From Ignavibacteria bacterium (GTDB lineage: Bacteria; Bacteroidota; Ignavibacteria; Kapaibacteriales; UBA2268), in NCBI GenBank assembly GCA_026417135.1, contig JAOADV010000003.1, positions 52,255-116,254 of the forward strand: a stretch of 64,000 nt of DNA, read 5' to 3'. The position numbers were made by a program, and so were the translations under genes. A model generated the notes under the pieces. The model was not told the DNA's origin and did no database searches. It saw nothing but the letters and a program-made list of their open reading frames with translations. This document shows positions 36,834-46,246 of this stretch, in pieces. Each line of letters begins with the position of its first letter. The first letter of the stretch is position 1.

Positions 36834-37856
36834 CTAAAAGTTTTGCAATATTGAAAGATAGGAAAAATACCTCCGTTGTGATATTTTCCCTCTTTCGACT
36901 GCCCTTTTAACAGCACATCTTGGTTCGTGTGTGTGAGTGCAAGGTTGGTATTTACATTTTTGAAAGTATTTCTCAAATTCTCTAAAATAGAACTGCAAGT
37001 CATCTTTTCCAATTCCAATTAAATTGAACTCCCTAAATCCGGGCGAATCAATGATTTTTGTATTTTCCTCTAAAAACAACATTCGAGATGAAGTTGTTGT
37101 ATGCCTCCCAAGGAGATTTTTTCTCAGTGTTCCGACCTTTTGCACATTAGTTCCAAACAATGCATTAACAAGAGTAGATTTACCGACCCCAGAAACTCCC
37201 ACAAAAAGTGTTGTTTGGTTCTTCAACTTCTCCGATATCTGGTCTAACCCAATCTTTTCTCTTGCAGAAATAAAGAAAACGTCGTAACCAAGCTGGCGGT
37301 AAACTTCAAAATCCTTGGAAATTACACTAAAATCGGCAATGTCAATTTTATTAACACAAATAAAAGGCTCTGCCCCGCCAAATTCTACAGCAACAAGAAC
37401 TTTATCTATTGTTAAGAAATTATAACTCGGTTCACTTGCCGAAACAAGAACCATCACTTGGTTCATATTAACTCCAAGAACGTCCTCGAAATTACCAACA
37501 ATAGAACGTCGAAGTAAAAAAGTTTCCCTCTCGGCTACATTAATAATTCTTCCAAGAGATTTATTCCCTTCGCTTGAAGAAGGGGGAATATAACCAACTC
37601 TATCTCCAACTGCAACAAGTGTTCTTTGAGAATGCTCCACATTTAAGCTACCGGAAACAACACACTTAACTAAGTCTTTCGAAAAGCCATCGTTAGGATA
37701 TACGAAACAAAATCTACCCTTAATGGTTATCACATAACCTTCCTTCTCATTTTCCGATTTAGACCTTTTTTGCTTTAACAAAACTCTTTTTTTTGTTTTA
37801 GAGCTCCTTGGATTTCTTTCCTTAAAGTTTTCGCTATCGGGAAAAAATTCATTCAT
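36834..37856 (-). CDS. rsgA: Ribosome small-subunit GTPase RsgA
   Basis: A 340-residue circularly permuted GTPase that checks 30S maturation. An N-terminal basic stretch (SKTKKRVLLKQKRSKS) precedes the OB fold. The G motifs run in permuted order: G4 VNKID, G5 SAREK, then G1 GVSGVGKST and G3 DSPG. A zinc knuckle follows with CKYQPCTHTHEPRC. Length fits the family. It is divergent from recJ. Confidence 0.95.
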   Translation of the reverse strand: MNEFFPDSENFKERNPRSSKTKKRVLLKQKRSKSENEKEGYVITIKGRFCFVYPNDGFSKDLVKCVVSGSLNVEHSQRTLVAVGDRVGYIPPSSSEGNKSLGRIINVAERETFLLRRSIVGNFEDVLGVNMNQVMVLVSASEPSYNFLTIDKVLVAVEFGGAEPFICVNKIDIADFSVISKDFEVYRQLGYDVFFISAREKIGLDQISEKLKNQTTLFVGVSGVGKSTLVNALFGTNVQKVGTLRKNLLGRHTTTSSRMLFLEENTKIIDSPGFREFNLIGIGKDDLQFYFREFEKYFQKCKYQPCTHTHEPRCAVKRAVERGKISQRRYFSYLSILQNF

Positions 37857-37899
37857 AATACAGAACTACTTTTAAAAATTACAAAAGTGTGTAAAAAAA

Positions 37900-37912
37900 T
37901 TGACAGTGTCAA
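37900..37912. promoter_or_regulatory. Palindrome in rsgA-recJ divergent region
   Basis: TTGACAGTGTCAA is a perfect inverted repeat with 6-base arms and one central base. Two copies of ATGAATAAAC also occur in this gap (37939 and 37970). The palindrome could be a regulator site for either gene; there is no independent support. Confidence 0.35.
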
Positions 37913-37928
37913 AAAAATTTAACAAAAA

Positions 37929-37960
37929 TTTGGTTTTTATGAATAAACAATATAATTTTG
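37929..37960 (+). promoter_or_regulatory. Bacteroidota-type promoter of recJ
   Basis: TTTG (37929-37932), 20 bases, then TAATTTTG (37953-37960), 28 bases before the recJ ATG. Full match to the -33/-7 consensus. Confidence 0.68.
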
Positions 37961-37988
37961 TAATAACTATGAATAAACGAGGAAAAAT

Positions 37989-39716
37989 ATGTCGGATTTT
38001 ATTTGGAGATTTCGTGGCGAACCAGACGATTCGTCCATAAACTATCTTGTCTCCTCTCATAAAATTCCAAGAGGAATTGCACGAGTATTAATCGCTCGTG
38101 GTATCAACAATAGCAAGTTGATAGAATCTTTTTTTAATCCTTCGCTAACTGACCTCTACAACCCATTCCTAATAAAGGATATGGACAAGGCAGTTGATAG
38201 AATTTTGAAGGCAATACGAGATAATGAGTTAATTTGTATTCACGGAGACTACGACGTCGATGGTACCACAAGTACTGCTATGCTTGTCCAATTCCTTCGT
38301 TCCATCGGAGGCAATGTCGTCTATCACATACCCGATAGATTTCAAGAAGGGTATGGAATCATTGTCCCAACAATTGAAAAAATGAAGGAAAATAGAGTCA
38401 ATCTAATAATTACAGTCGACGTTGGTATAACAAGTATCGACGCAATAAACTATGCCCAAAAAATAGGAATAGACATAATAATTTGCGACCACCACGAACC
38501 TGGCGAAGAATTGCCTAACGCTTATGCAATCCTGGACCCACTATTACCCGATTGTGAATATCCATTCAAAAGCCTTGCTGCTTGCGGAGTTGCCTTTAAA
38601 CTTGTCCAAGCAATTTCACAACGACTTAATATCGAAGAGAAAGCATTCGAGTATTTGGATTACGTTGCATTAGCTTCGGCTGCCGATATGGTTCCTCTGG
38701 TTGATGAAAATCGAACTTTATCATTTTTCGGACTAAAAAAATTAAACGAAAATCCACGCCCTGGTATAAAAGGTTTAATTTATTGCACAAATTCAAAACT
38801 TGGCAATTTGACTTCTACAAACATAATTTATTCAATTGCCCCACTAATCAATGCTGCTGGCAGATTGGGCGATGCTATGCGTTCAGTCGATATGATGATA
38901 CAAAGCGACGAAATTGCAGCATTCCAAATGGCTCAACAATTAGAACAAGATAATCGTATGCGACGATATTACGACGAAAAGACTTTCGAGGAAGCAATTC
39001 CACTTGCCGAAGATTTCCTCGCCAAACAACCGCGAAGATGTATTATTTTGCATAAGGAAAATTGGCACTCTGGCGTAATTGGTATCGTAGCATCTCGACT
39101 TGTCGATAAATACCATCTCCCAACAATACTTCTTACTTCGATGTATAACTTTGTCAAAGGTTCTGCTCGCAGTATAATTAATTTCGATATACATTCAGCT
39201 TTGAAAAAATGCTCCCACCTACTCGAAGAGTTTGGAGGTCATAAGCACGCAGCGGGTCTTTCTTTAAAACCCGAAAACTTAGATGCCTTCGTAGAATGTT
39301 TCGACAAAGTCTCACACCAATACATTACTCCTGAAATGCTCCAACCAGAGCTACTTATCGATGCCGAAATTAACCTTTCGGAGCTTTCACCCCGATTTTT
39401 TCAACTTCTCCAAAAGTTCGCTCCATTTGGGTTCGAAAATAACCGACCTTTGTTCCTTGCCCGCAATATTCTCCCTAAAAACGGAGTCAAATTCCTTAGC
39501 GGAAATAATATAAAGTTTCGCGCAATCCAGCCTGTTAATATTAATGGAGCAAATATGTTTTTTGAAATTGATGCTATTGGTCAAAATCTTGGCGACAAGG
39601 TGAAAATCATTAGCTCGGGGAAACCTTTTTCGATGGTCTTTAATTTGGAAGAACTTAGCTCTGGGAATCAAACCGTTTTTCAACTTCGTTTAAAAGACAT
39701 AAAAACCAACTTTTAA
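37989..39716 (+). CDS. recJ: Single-stranded-DNA-specific exonuclease RecJ
   Basis: A 575-residue DHH-family 5'-3' exonuclease for recombination and mismatch repair. Motif I is DYDVDGTTS near residues 87-95, motif III is CDHHEP, the DHHA1 domain includes SGVIGIVASRLVDKY and GGHKHAAGLS, and an OB domain follows. Length is standard. Its stop codon is immediately followed by the ATG of the Dna2-like gene, so the two nucleases are co-expressed. Confidence 0.96.
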   Translation: MSDFIWRFRGEPDDSSINYLVSSHKIPRGIARVLIARGINNSKLIESFFNPSLTDLYNPFLIKDMDKAVDRILKAIRDNELICIHGDYDVDGTTSTAMLVQFLRSIGGNVVYHIPDRFQEGYGIIVPTIEKMKENRVNLIITVDVGITSIDAINYAQKIGIDIIICDHHEPGEELPNAYAILDPLLPDCEYPFKSLAACGVAFKLVQAISQRLNIEEKAFEYLDYVALASAADMVPLVDENRTLSFFGLKKLNENPRPGIKGLIYCTNSKLGNLTSTNIIYSIAPLINAAGRLGDAMRSVDMMIQSDEIAAFQMAQQLEQDNRMRRYYDEKTFEEAIPLAEDFLAKQPRRCIILHKENWHSGVIGIVASRLVDKYHLPTILLTSMYNFVKGSARSIINFDIHSALKKCSHLLEEFGGHKHAAGLSLKPENLDAFVECFDKVSHQYITPEMLQPELLIDAEINLSELSPRFFQLLQKFAPFGFENNRPLFLARNILPKNGVKFLSGNNIKFRAIQPVNINGANMFFEIDAIGQNLGDKVKIISSGKPFSMVFNLEELSSGNQTVFQLRLKDIKTNF

Positions 39717-42700
39717 ATGTCCGAACCTTCGTTTCTTATAGATGAATTTCTCGAAATAAAAAATTTAATTATCAATACAGAGGAAAACGAAAGTAATTCT
39801 TCCAAATTACTTAAAAGGTTAAAAGAAATTTTCATTCAGTTTCTTTCAATTCAAACTGACAATTTTTCCCAATTTTTTCCGAACAACTATTCAAGAATTT
39901 ATTCCATTATTAACAACAATGCATTGCCAAACAATATAAAAGCAAACTTTCTTTTCCTTCAAAAAATCTTTTCAAGAAAAGGCTCTACTCTTACAAAACA
40001 AGAAATTTCTTTCATATTTGATAAACTGGGAGAAATTCTATCCTTTTTCTATAAAATACATATTGTACAATTAAGTAGCGAAACAAATGATGAATATCTG
40101 AGAATCGAGAATTACTACAATTATTTCGTTGAAGACGAAAATCTATTCTTTTTCCCAAATATTGTCATAGACAAAACATTTCCAGAAGAGAATATTATTG
40201 TCTGTTATAATTTCGACAAGGAAGTTAAAATTGATTGCTCGTACAACTGGACCGAAATTCCAAAGCTCCTTAAAACTGGGACTGAAATAACTTGCATCAA
40301 TCTTAGACATTTAGGCGAAAATCTTTATTCAACAATACATAGCTCGATAATCGTGGTTGAACCAAATTATTTATACGACATTACAGACATCGCATCTTGC
40401 TTCGAATCAAAATCGGCGAATGTATATTCATATTTCATAAGAAAATTCTTCCCCCAGCCTTTATCATTTTCTATGCTACTCGGAGTTGTAGTAAACAGTA
40501 TTTTCGATGAACTCATTGTCGACCCCGAAATTCCATTAGGAAAAATAATTGAAAAAACTATAAGAAGTAAAATACTCCCCTTTTTGGCACTAAAAAAAAA
40601 TTATCCCAATTTGAAAGAAGAACTACAAAAACAAACACAACAACACTATGATAATCTAAAAAAAATAACCAAAAATTTAGCCCGATACAAAATCCAAATA
40701 GAGCCCACCATTTTTTCAGCAGTCTATGGGTTACTGGGCCGTATGGATATACTCTTGGAAAATGAATTAGACAAAAACTACAAAACCATAATCGAATTAA
40801 AGTCGGGTAAAGCTCCAAATTCAAACTTACATTTTGTATTAAGCGATAAAACTTCTTTCTATCTGCCAATGTGGCAATCGCACTATGCACAGGCTACTGG
40901 ATACAACCTTTTGTTAGATTCCGCTTTCCCAGGTCGAAAAGGCTCGTCGATGATTTTATATTCTTCTGATATCGAAAAACCTTTAAGGGAAGCAAGTAAC
41001 GATATAAATTTAAAAAAAGAATTTATCAAAGTGAGAAATTGGATTCACCTTCTTGAAAGTCAAATTGCTAAAAGAAATTACTCGATTTTCAAAACAATAG
41101 AAAAAATTTTGAAGGAAAAAGTTAATAACTCCACATTCAGCAACATTTCAAACTCGAACTTATTGAATTTATCCCATGAGGTTAGCCCATTTCTTTTCAG
41201 TTATGTTTCCTTCATATTAAATGAAATTAGACTTGCTAAAACTGGGGAAAACTTTTCGAACTCTAACCATACGCAATCAGATTTATGGGCAAAATCCATA
41301 GAAGAAAAAGTAGAACAACAAAATTTGCTCAATGATTTAATTCTCATCCAAGAACTTTCCAGTTACGAAAAGCTCCACCTTTGTTTCAAAAAAACAGAAA
41401 CAACCAACAAGTTATGCTCATTGAGAAAAGGAGACCCAGTTGTTATATACACACATTCAATGTTTTTAAATCCATTGTCCGCACTAATGATAAAAGGAAC
41501 GATTAAATCTATCGATAAAGAATATGTCGTAGTATCTTTAAGAAACAAATTAAAAACGAAAGAATTCGAAAATGACAAAAACAAATGGTTTCTGGAAGGG
41601 GACTACCTTGAGTCCACTTCGAGAAATCTTTTCCAATCAATTTTTAAATTTCTCTTAGTTTCCGAAGAAAAGAAAAGAAACATATTAGGAGAATTTCCTC
41701 CAACGAAGAAAAATACACCTCTGCCAGAAAAGTACATTGCAGATGGATACAAGGAGACACTTACAAACGCAATTTCGTCCTTTCCATACTATCTTATTCA
41801 AGGACCACCGGGAACTGGTAAAACTCGCATCATCATCAGAAACTTGCTTCGATATTATGTATTCGAGACAAATTACAAAGTTCTCGTTACCGCATACACT
41901 AATCGTGCTATCGACGAAATCGTAGAGCTTTTACGCGAAGACAAGTTCGACGACTATTTTATTAGGCTCGGAAACAAGGAGTCTTCGGATTTCAAAGAGA
42001 ATATGATTTCTTATCTTGCCGAAGAACAAGATTTAGACTACATCGAAAACAAAATCAAAGAAGCAAGGATTGTTTTAGGAACATCTGCATTTTACTTAAC
42101 AAATCCAGAAATTTTCGACTTAATAAAGTTCGATATCGCAATCATCGACGAAGCGTCGCAATTGATTTTTCCATATATTTCGAGTATTTTATGTGAAGTA
42201 GAAAAATTCATTTTAATCGGCGACGAAAAACAACTTCCAGCAGTTATCCTTCAAGAAGGAAATTCAAGAAAAGTTAAAATAAAAGAGCTAGCTACCTTCG
42301 ATATCGAAGACCTTTCGGTATCATATTTTGAATTTCTTTTAAAGAAAATGCAAAAATATGGATGGAACGACGGCTATGGCCTTTTGAATTTTCAAACAAG
42401 AATGCATCCAGAAATAGCTGAATTGGTAAGTAAACTTATATATAATGACAAATTAAAAACGGTAACCCAAAAAATTTCTAAGCCCAAAATTGACGAAATC
42501 ATACTTGCAATTTCAGAATTTTTCAACATTCAAATGCCCCGAAGGGTTCTTTTTATCAACACACCAGTTGATAAACAGAGCAAAATCAATTTTTACCATT
42601 CAAAAATAATTGGAAACTTATTTCAATACATTTGCAATAGATTTACAGAGATTTTCGACTGGAACATTTTTGGAATTATCTCGCCTTTTCGCCTTCAAAA

Positions 42701-43028
42701 CCATAACATTTACGAGAGCCTACCCGATAACTTACGCAGCGATATCACAATCGATACTGTTGAAAGGTTTCAAGGCTCCGAACGAGAAATAATAATAATT
42801 TCATTACCATATAATACAACTCGATTACTCCGACAAACAGCAAGTTTTTCAAAAAATGAAAATGGGAAAATATTCGACAGAAAACTAAATGTTGCATTGT
42901 CTCGTGCAAAAGAATTTCTTTTGATATTTGGCAACGAACAAATTCTTTCGCAAGTTCCTTGTTACTCGGATTTACTTAATCTACTAAAAGAAAAAAAATC
43001 TATTTTAGAATACAAAGAATTTCTTTAA
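39717..43028 (+). CDS. Dna2-like nuclease-helicase
   Basis: A 1103-residue protein combining a PD-(D/E)XK nuclease and a superfamily 1 helicase. The nuclease domain shows Asp344 (GRMD), Glu360-Lys362 (IELKSG) and a Q-x-x-x-Y motif from Gln392. A lone Cys228 in ASCFESKSANVYSYF corresponds to the first Fe-S cysteine of Dna2, but the usual three downstream cysteines are absent. The helicase has Walker A GPPGTGKT (near residue 697), DEASQ, VERFQGSERE and NVALSRAKE. It probably processes DNA ends or flaps. Starting directly at the recJ stop codon, it is likely a partner in recombination. N-terminal 200 residues are unassigned. Confidence 0.85.
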   Translation: MSEPSFLIDEFLEIKNLIINTEENESNSSKLLKRLKEIFIQFLSIQTDNFSQFFPNNYSRIYSIINNNALPNNIKANFLFLQKIFSRKGSTLTKQEISFIFDKLGEILSFFYKIHIVQLSSETNDEYLRIENYYNYFVEDENLFFFPNIVIDKTFPEENIIVCYNFDKEVKIDCSYNWTEIPKLLKTGTEITCINLRHLGENLYSTIHSSIIVVEPNYLYDITDIASCFESKSANVYSYFIRKFFPQPLSFSMLLGVVVNSIFDELIVDPEIPLGKIIEKTIRSKILPFLALKKNYPNLKEELQKQTQQHYDNLKKITKNLARYKIQIEPTIFSAVYGLLGRMDILLENELDKNYKTIIELKSGKAPNSNLHFVLSDKTSFYLPMWQSHYAQATGYNLLLDSAFPGRKGSSMILYSSDIEKPLREASNDINLKKEFIKVRNWIHLLESQIAKRNYSIFKTIEKILKEKVNNSTFSNISNSNLLNLSHEVSPFLFSYVSFILNEIRLAKTGENFSNSNHTQSDLWAKSIEEKVEQQNLLNDLILIQELSSYEKLHLCFKKTETTNKLCSLRKGDPVVIYTHSMFLNPLSALMIKGTIKSIDKEYVVVSLRNKLKTKEFENDKNKWFLEGDYLESTSRNLFQSIFKFLLVSEEKKRNILGEFPPTKKNTPLPEKYIADGYKETLTNAISSFPYYLIQGPPGTGKTRIIIRNLLRYYVFETNYKVLVTAYTNRAIDEIVELLREDKFDDYFIRLGNKESSDFKENMISYLAEEQDLDYIENKIKEARIVLGTSAFYLTNPEIFDLIKFDIAIIDEASQLIFPYISSILCEVEKFILIGDEKQLPAVILQEGNSRKVKIKELATFDIEDLSVSYFEFLLKKMQKYGWNDGYGLLNFQTRMHPEIAELVSKLIYNDKLKTVTQKISKPKIDEIILAISEFFNIQMPRRVLFINTPVDKQSKINFYHSKIIGNLFQYICNRFTEIFDWNIFGIISPFRLQNHNIYESLPDNLRSDITIDTVERFQGSEREIIIISLPYNTTRLLRQTASFSKNENGKIFDRKLNVALSRAKEFLLIFGNEQILSQVPCYSDLLNLLKEKKSILEYKEFL

Positions 43029-43057
43029 TTTGCTTTTTTATATTCTTTAAGTTAAAA

Positions 43058-43780
43058 TTGAAAAAACTTATCCTATTAATATCCGTATTTTTAATTGCTT
43101 GCGAAGAAAACTTTCTTAATGATGGTAATCTTAAAATCCACACAATAACTAAATACCTACTTGACGCGAAGGAACAGAACCAAAAGATAATCTATTACAA
43201 AGAATACGACATTAATGGGTTTTTAACAAACTTTATTTATTATCACGACGATGGATTAATTGAACATCATCAACTTACCTACCACAATCCGTTTTATTCT
43301 GTTGAAATCGTAAAATATTTCAATACAAAAAATAATGTCGATTCTGTCGTCATTCTACAAAATTTCTACAACAAAAGCCGAAATATTATCAAATCGCTTC
43401 AAATTTCAGCAAATGGAGATACTTCGAAAATAATTGAATTTGATTACGATTCCTTAGGTAATATATTAATCCAACGAGAAATTTTACCAACTTTCGACAC
43501 AAGCTATATTGTTTCCTTTCAATATATTTATGGTGCAGGTGGGAAATTACGAAAAATACTTAAAACTGTGAACAATTTAGAAAAACCACATACTATCGAA
43601 GAATTTTCTTATAACTTTTCCAATAAGGTAATCAATAAAATAATTATCTATCCTTTGCAAAACAGAGAAATCAAAATCGCATATTACTATAATAATAATG
43701 GATTAATTACAAAAGAAGTACACGAAATTCCAGATTTTAGCGAAAAAATTACCTACCGTTACTTTTACACATTTTATTAA
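43058..43780 (+). CDS. Lipoprotein with YD-like strand repeats
   Basis: A 240-residue predicted lipoprotein starting at TTG 43058, with a short signal peptide and lipobox FLIAC. The mature part has recurring Asp/Tyr-rich strand units such as YKEYDINGFLTNFIYY, EFDYDSLGNILIQRE and AYYYNNNGLITKEVH, which resemble YD/RHS-like or MORN-like beta-repeats. Function is unknown. It ends tail-to-tail with the RelA/SpoT gene, sharing 4 bases. Confidence 0.65.
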   Translation: MKKLILLISVFLIACEENFLNDGNLKIHTITKYLLDAKEQNQKIIYYKEYDINGFLTNFIYYHDDGLIEHHQLTYHNPFYSVEIVKYFNTKNNVDSVVILQNFYNKSRNIIKSLQISANGDTSKIIEFDYDSLGNILIQREILPTFDTSYIVSFQYIYGAGGKLRKILKTVNNLEKPHTIEEFSYNFSNKVINKIIIYPLQNREIKIAYYYNNNGLITKEVHEIPDFSEKITYRYFYTFY

Positions 43781-46050
43781 ACTCGTGAAGAATAAGCTTC
43801 ATATCTTTTTGCATTTAGTCCAAGTTCAGCTATCAAAAAATTCAAGAGTTCATCGACTTCCTCTTTATGTCTCACCGAAACAGTAACAAAAACAGAAAAA
43901 TCTTCGTTTGAACTTGTTTGGTTTCGTATTCCAACAAAATAAATTTTGGAGGAAGATATTTTATTAAAATACTTCTCAAAAGCTTCGTATAACTTTGCCC
44001 TATCATTTGCAGAGACAATTATTCTTGTTTCGAACCTTCCCGTTTCAATCAACTCCCATTTAAAATTGAAATAGACAATGTCCTCTTTTAGAAACTTATC
44101 CAAAAAAACGGGGCAATTCTTTCTGTGAACAATTCCAGTGTTATTATGAATGTAAAATATTGCTTCATCTCCGGGTACTGGTAAACAGCAATTTGCCATA
44201 ACAAGGTTATCTTTGTATAACTGCAAAATTTTATCTACCGTTTTATTTTTTAAAAGGAGCTCCTTTTCCAAACCCAATTCTTTTATCAAATCTTTCTTTT
44301 TTGGGAGTTCAGAGACTTTTTTTAAACGCGAAAAAAGACGGGTTAAAATTTCCTGCCAGTCCTTATCTCGTGTTAGTGCAATATAAAAATCCTTTAAGTT
44401 GGCGAAACCCAAGAAACTGCTTGTAAGTTCAATTAGCTTGTCCTTCGAGAAATGAAGATTGCTCGACCTGATTAAAGAATTAACAATATCTTTCCCACTT
44501 AAAACCAACTTTTTTTCTTTAAGTTTTAAGTATTTTTCTATTGCATTTCTTGCTTTGCTCGTCTGAACAATATTTAAATGTGAATAATCTGGTTCAGTAT
44601 TTTCGGAAGTAATTATTTCGACAACATCTCCATTTTGTAATTGGTAGCTTAAAGGTTTTATCCTTCCGTTTACTTTTCCAGCCAAACAATGCAAGCCCAA
44701 GTCTGTATGGATAAGATAAGCAAAATCGAGCAAACTCGACCCCTTTGGCAATATCTTCACTTCGTTTCGGGGAGTAACAACGTAAATTTCTTCGGTAAAC
44801 ACTCCATATTTGAAGGATTCGAAAAGCTTTTCGGTTGGAACTTCATTTGCTTGCTCTAAAATTTTTCTAACTTCATTCATCCAATTTTCAATTTCTGCAC
44901 TTTCAAGTACAGAATCCGCTGGAACAAACCCAGACTTATACTTATAGTGAGCAGTTAATCCTTTTTCCGAGAGAATATGCATATCTCGGGTTCGTATCTG
45001 TACTTCGAATTTTTGCTTATTTTCCCAAAGAAAGGCACAATGTAAAGATTGATAGCCATTCGGCTTCGGATTTTTTATGTAATCCTTATAAGTTCCTTCG
45101 ATTCGGGGGAAAAGATAAGAAATGCTATTCATCACTTCATAACATATCATAGGATTGTCAGTATCAATAATAATTCTCAACCCGAACAAATCATAAAGTT
45201 CACTAATTGGCTTTTGACGAAGCAAGGATTTGTGATAAATTGAATAAATATGCTTAACTCGACCGTGAACCTCAAAACTAATGTTATTATCGTTTAAAAC
45301 TTGCATTCTTTTTAAAACATCCACAATCGAATTCGAAATCTCTTTCAAGTAGTTTTCTCTTAACCCTTTGCTCATTTTCAATTCTTTGACAACGTATTCG
45401 TAATTCTTTCTGTCGAGAACTCTGAAAGAAATATCTTCGAGTTCACTCTTGATTGGGGCAAGACCAAATCTATCGGCTAGTGGTGCATAAATTTGCAAGG
45501 TGTCTTCTGCCAGCTTACTTTGTGTTTCGGGCATTTCATAAAAAATATTCCTCATTTCATATAACCTATCTGAAATCTTTATAAAAATAATCCTTACATC
45601 GGTAAATAAAGAAAGCAAAAGTCGTCGGTAATATTCAATTTCACCAATTTCATTATTTTCAAAGTATGTTATTCTATCGATGTTTTGAACAATTTCGGCA
45701 ATTGTATCTCCAAATTCAGACCTTATGTCTTCGATTGAAAATAAATTATTCTTCCCTAAAACATCGTGCAGTAATGCCGAAGCAACCATAATATTGTCGT
45801 AACCTATGTTCTTAACTACAATTGTTGCGACTTCAAGGGGATGGATGTAGTATGGGTCGCCCGACTTTCTCAAAAGATTATGATTGGCTCGTACATTGAA
45901 ATCGTAGGCTCTTTTCAAAAGGCTGATATCGGGAGTTTCGGCAAAATGTGAACAAAATTGAATAAACGAGTCGAAGTCCTTATCAATCGACTTCCCATAC
46001 TTTGGTAGAACTATAGATTTTTCCTTTTTATCTACTGGATAAAGCAACAT
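43777..46050 (-). CDS. rsh: RelA/SpoT homolog with degenerate hydrolase domain
   Basis: A 757-residue (p)ppGpp enzyme. Domains in order are HD hydrolase (about 30-190), synthetase (about 225-350), TGS (about 390-450), a helical region and a C-terminal ACT domain. The synthetase looks intact: GRVKHIYSIYHK, YDLFGLR, KDYIKNPKPNGYQSLH and EVQIRT. In the HD domain His70, His95-Asp96 and Asp161 remain, but the ED of HDxxED is replaced by Gly99-Lys100, and the Asn after DRL is Glu165. Hydrolysis is probably lost or weak. ATG 46050 is preferred to an in-frame TTG at 46092, which would add a Phe-rich leader. Confidence 0.9.
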   Translation of the reverse strand: MLLYPVDKKEKSIVLPKYGKSIDKDFDSFIQFCSHFAETPDISLLKRAYDFNVRANHNLLRKSGDPYYIHPLEVATIVVKNIGYDNIMVASALLHDVLGKNNLFSIEDIRSEFGDTIAEIVQNIDRITYFENNEIGEIEYYRRLLLSLFTDVRIIFIKISDRLYEMRNIFYEMPETQSKLAEDTLQIYAPLADRFGLAPIKSELEDISFRVLDRKNYEYVVKELKMSKGLRENYLKEISNSIVDVLKRMQVLNDNNISFEVHGRVKHIYSIYHKSLLRQKPISELYDLFGLRIIIDTDNPMICYEVMNSISYLFPRIEGTYKDYIKNPKPNGYQSLHCAFLWENKQKFEVQIRTRDMHILSEKGLTAHYKYKSGFVPADSVLESAEIENWMNEVRKILEQANEVPTEKLFESFKYGVFTEEIYVVTPRNEVKILPKGSSLLDFAYLIHTDLGLHCLAGKVNGRIKPLSYQLQNGDVVEIITSENTEPDYSHLNIVQTSKARNAIEKYLKLKEKKLVLSGKDIVNSLIRSSNLHFSKDKLIELTSSFLGFANLKDFYIALTRDKDWQEILTRLFSRLKKVSELPKKKDLIKELGLEKELLLKNKTVDKILQLYKDNLVMANCCLPVPGDEAIFYIHNNTGIVHRKNCPVFLDKFLKEDIVYFNFKWELIETGRFETRIIVSANDRAKLYEAFEKYFNKISSSKIYFVGIRNQTSSNEDFSVFVTVSVRHKEEVDELLNFLIAELGLNAKRYEAYSSRV

Positions 46051-46105
46051 AGACTTATAAAATTTCCAAAAAAATAAAGACGAAAAGTACAAAAAAATGT
46101 AGAAA

Positions 46106-46137
46106 TTTGATTAATTCAAAAAAAATTGGCAATTTTG
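46106..46137 (+). promoter_or_regulatory. Promoter of tRNA-Pro
   Basis: TTTG (46106-46109), 20 bases, then CAATTTTG (46130-46137), one base off the TAnnTTTG consensus, 8 bases before the mature tRNA 5' end. Confidence 0.6.
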
Positions 46138-46145
46138 TAATTCGA

Positions 46146-46222
46146 CGGGGCGTAGCGCAGGTGGCTAGCGCGTCTGTTTTGGGAGCAGAAGGTCGCAGGT
46201 TCAAGTCCTGCCGCCCCGACCA
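46146..46222 (+). tRNA. tRNA-Pro (UGG), CCA encoded
   Basis: A full cloverleaf: acceptor arm CGGGGCG / CGCCCCG, D-loop with AGGTGG, anticodon arm TCTGT-TTTGGGA-GCAGA giving anticodon TGG, T-arm CGCAGG-TTCAAGT-CCTGCC, discriminator A and an encoded CCA end. It reads the CCN proline box through a modified or unmodified U34. Confidence 0.96.
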
Positions 46223-46246
46223 TTTAAGTTTAATTGCGAAAATTCA

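Noticed and set aside
40558-40890. 110-codon minus-strand frame inside the Dna2-like gene
   Set aside because: Antisense to the nuclease motifs GRMD and ELKSG; a shadow frame of the real gene.
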